From the NCBI RefSeq assembly GCF_000425365.1, contig NZ_AUDH01000004.1:124001-188000 (forward strand): a stretch of 64,000 bases of DNA, given 5' to 3'. A program made the position numbers and the translations under genes. Below the pieces are notes generated by a model. It worked only from the letters and a program-made list of their open reading frames with translations, was not told the origin of the DNA and searched no databases. This DNA comes from Rubritepida flocculans DSM 14296. GTDB lineage: Bacteria > Pseudomonadota > Alphaproteobacteria > Acetobacterales > Acetobacteraceae. Below, one piece after another: positions 63,572 through 64,000 of the stretch (its first letter is position 1; every line of letters starts with the position of its first letter).

Positions 63572-64000
63572 GCGCCAGCGCCGCCGCGCCCTTCGACGCC
63601 GAACGCCCGCCCACCCGGCGGGTGCTGGGCTTCGGCCTGCTGGTGTGCATCGGCCTGTTCGGCGGCTTCATGGCCTGGGCCACCCTCGCGCCGCTGGCCG
63701 AGGCCACCCTCGCCCCCGGCCAGATCCGCGTCGAGGGCATGCGCCGGACTCTGCAGCACCTCGAGGGCGGCGTGGTGCGCGAGATCCTCGTGCGCGACGG
63801 AGACCGGGTGCAGGCGGGCCAGGTGGTGATGCGCCTGGACACCATCCAGGCCGAAAGCACGCGCGAGGCGTTGCGCGCGACCCGCGCGGCGCTGGCCGCC
63901 CAGGCCGCCCGCCTCGCCGCCGAGGCCGAGGACGCGCCCGCCATCGCCTTCCCCGACTGGCTGCGCCGCAGCGAAGATCCCCGCGCGCGCGAGGCGATGG
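63568..64000 (+). CDS. HlyD-family type I secretion membrane-fusion protein (cut by window end)
   Basis: First 144 codons of a periplasmic adaptor. A single N-terminal membrane helix (VLGFGLLVCIGLFGGFMAWA) is followed by PLAEATLAPGQIRVEGMRRT. The biotinyl-lipoyl-like half QHLEGGVVREILVRDGDRVQ matches the HlyD/PrtE family. A helical hairpin begins at about residue 90. It would link the ABC transporter at 61793 to an outer-membrane TolC-type channel. Overlaps the transporter stop by 4 nt (ATGA). C-terminal part lies beyond 64000. Confidence 0.92.
   Translation, partial: MSASAAAPFDAERPPTRRVLGFGLLVCIGLFGGFMAWATLAPLAEATLAPGQIRVEGMRRTLQHLEGGVVREILVRDGDRVQAGQVVMRLDTIQAESTREALRATRAALAAQAARLAAEAEDAPAIAFPDWLRRSEDPRAREAM

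Overview
The window is GC-rich (I estimate about 70%) chromosomal DNA of an alphaproteobacterium. The best guess is Rhodospirillales/Acetobacteraceae (Roseomonas-like). The basis is the codon bias, the block ffh-rpsP-rimM-trmD-rplS-leuC-leuD-leuB, an mreBCD-mrdA-rodA operon, pleD, and a pyrB/pseudo-pyrC pair. The genus is inference; the gene identities rest on motifs and lengths.

Layout. 1-11.6 kb (minus strand): a glycogen operon, PfkB-type kinase, glgP, glgB, glgC, glgA and a fused glgX-malQ gene that runs off the left edge. 11.7-13.5 kb (plus): an HSL-type esterase and an SDR dehydrogenase. 13.5-20.2 kb: a 6.7-kb integrative element in the 3' half of a tRNA-Arg(ACG) gene. It is bounded by a 46-bp direct repeat and carries an integrase, a small unknown protein, an AlpA/Xis-like protein, a Toprim primase, a RepA-like ATPase, a helically phased GCGACA repeat array, a coiled-coil protein and a stand-alone FtsH-peptidase-like (M41) protein. 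It has no capsid, terminase or conjugation gene, so it looks like a plasmid/satellite-type element. 20.3-27.0 kb (minus): translation and secretion genes running into leuCDB. 27.4-39.9 kb: small metabolic and envelope units, including a serine-glyoxylate-type aminotransferase divergent from a three-part FAD/Fe-S oxidoreductase, a DUF1194 protein, an OmpA-like lipoprotein, an allantoinase-type deacetylase, a family-2 glycosyltransferase and aquaporin Z.

40.1-42 kb: leuA, preceded by an unannotated 34-codon leader peptide with seven leucines among its last fifteen codons, and by hairpins that suggest leucine attenuation. The leader AUG lies about where transcription should begin. 42-48.4 kb (plus): a phage-type transglycosylase-like protein, then mreB, mreC, mreD, mrdA and rodA, the rod-shape elongation machinery. 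48.5-52 kb: a GST, a VOC protein, a phospholipid-methyltransferase-like gene and pleD (REC-REC-GGEEF). 52-61.6 kb (minus): pyrB, a GNAT gene, catalytically dead pyrC', plsY, dprA, topA, rnr and rpmG, mostly overlapping or tightly spaced. 61.8-64 kb (plus): a type I secretion ABC transporter and the start of its membrane-fusion partner, cut by the right edge.

The features most worth following are the tRNA-Arg element (arm-type sites, phased iteron-like array, M41-like protein), the putative leaderless leuA leader peptide, the GlgX-MalQ fusion and the pseudo-dihydroorotase.
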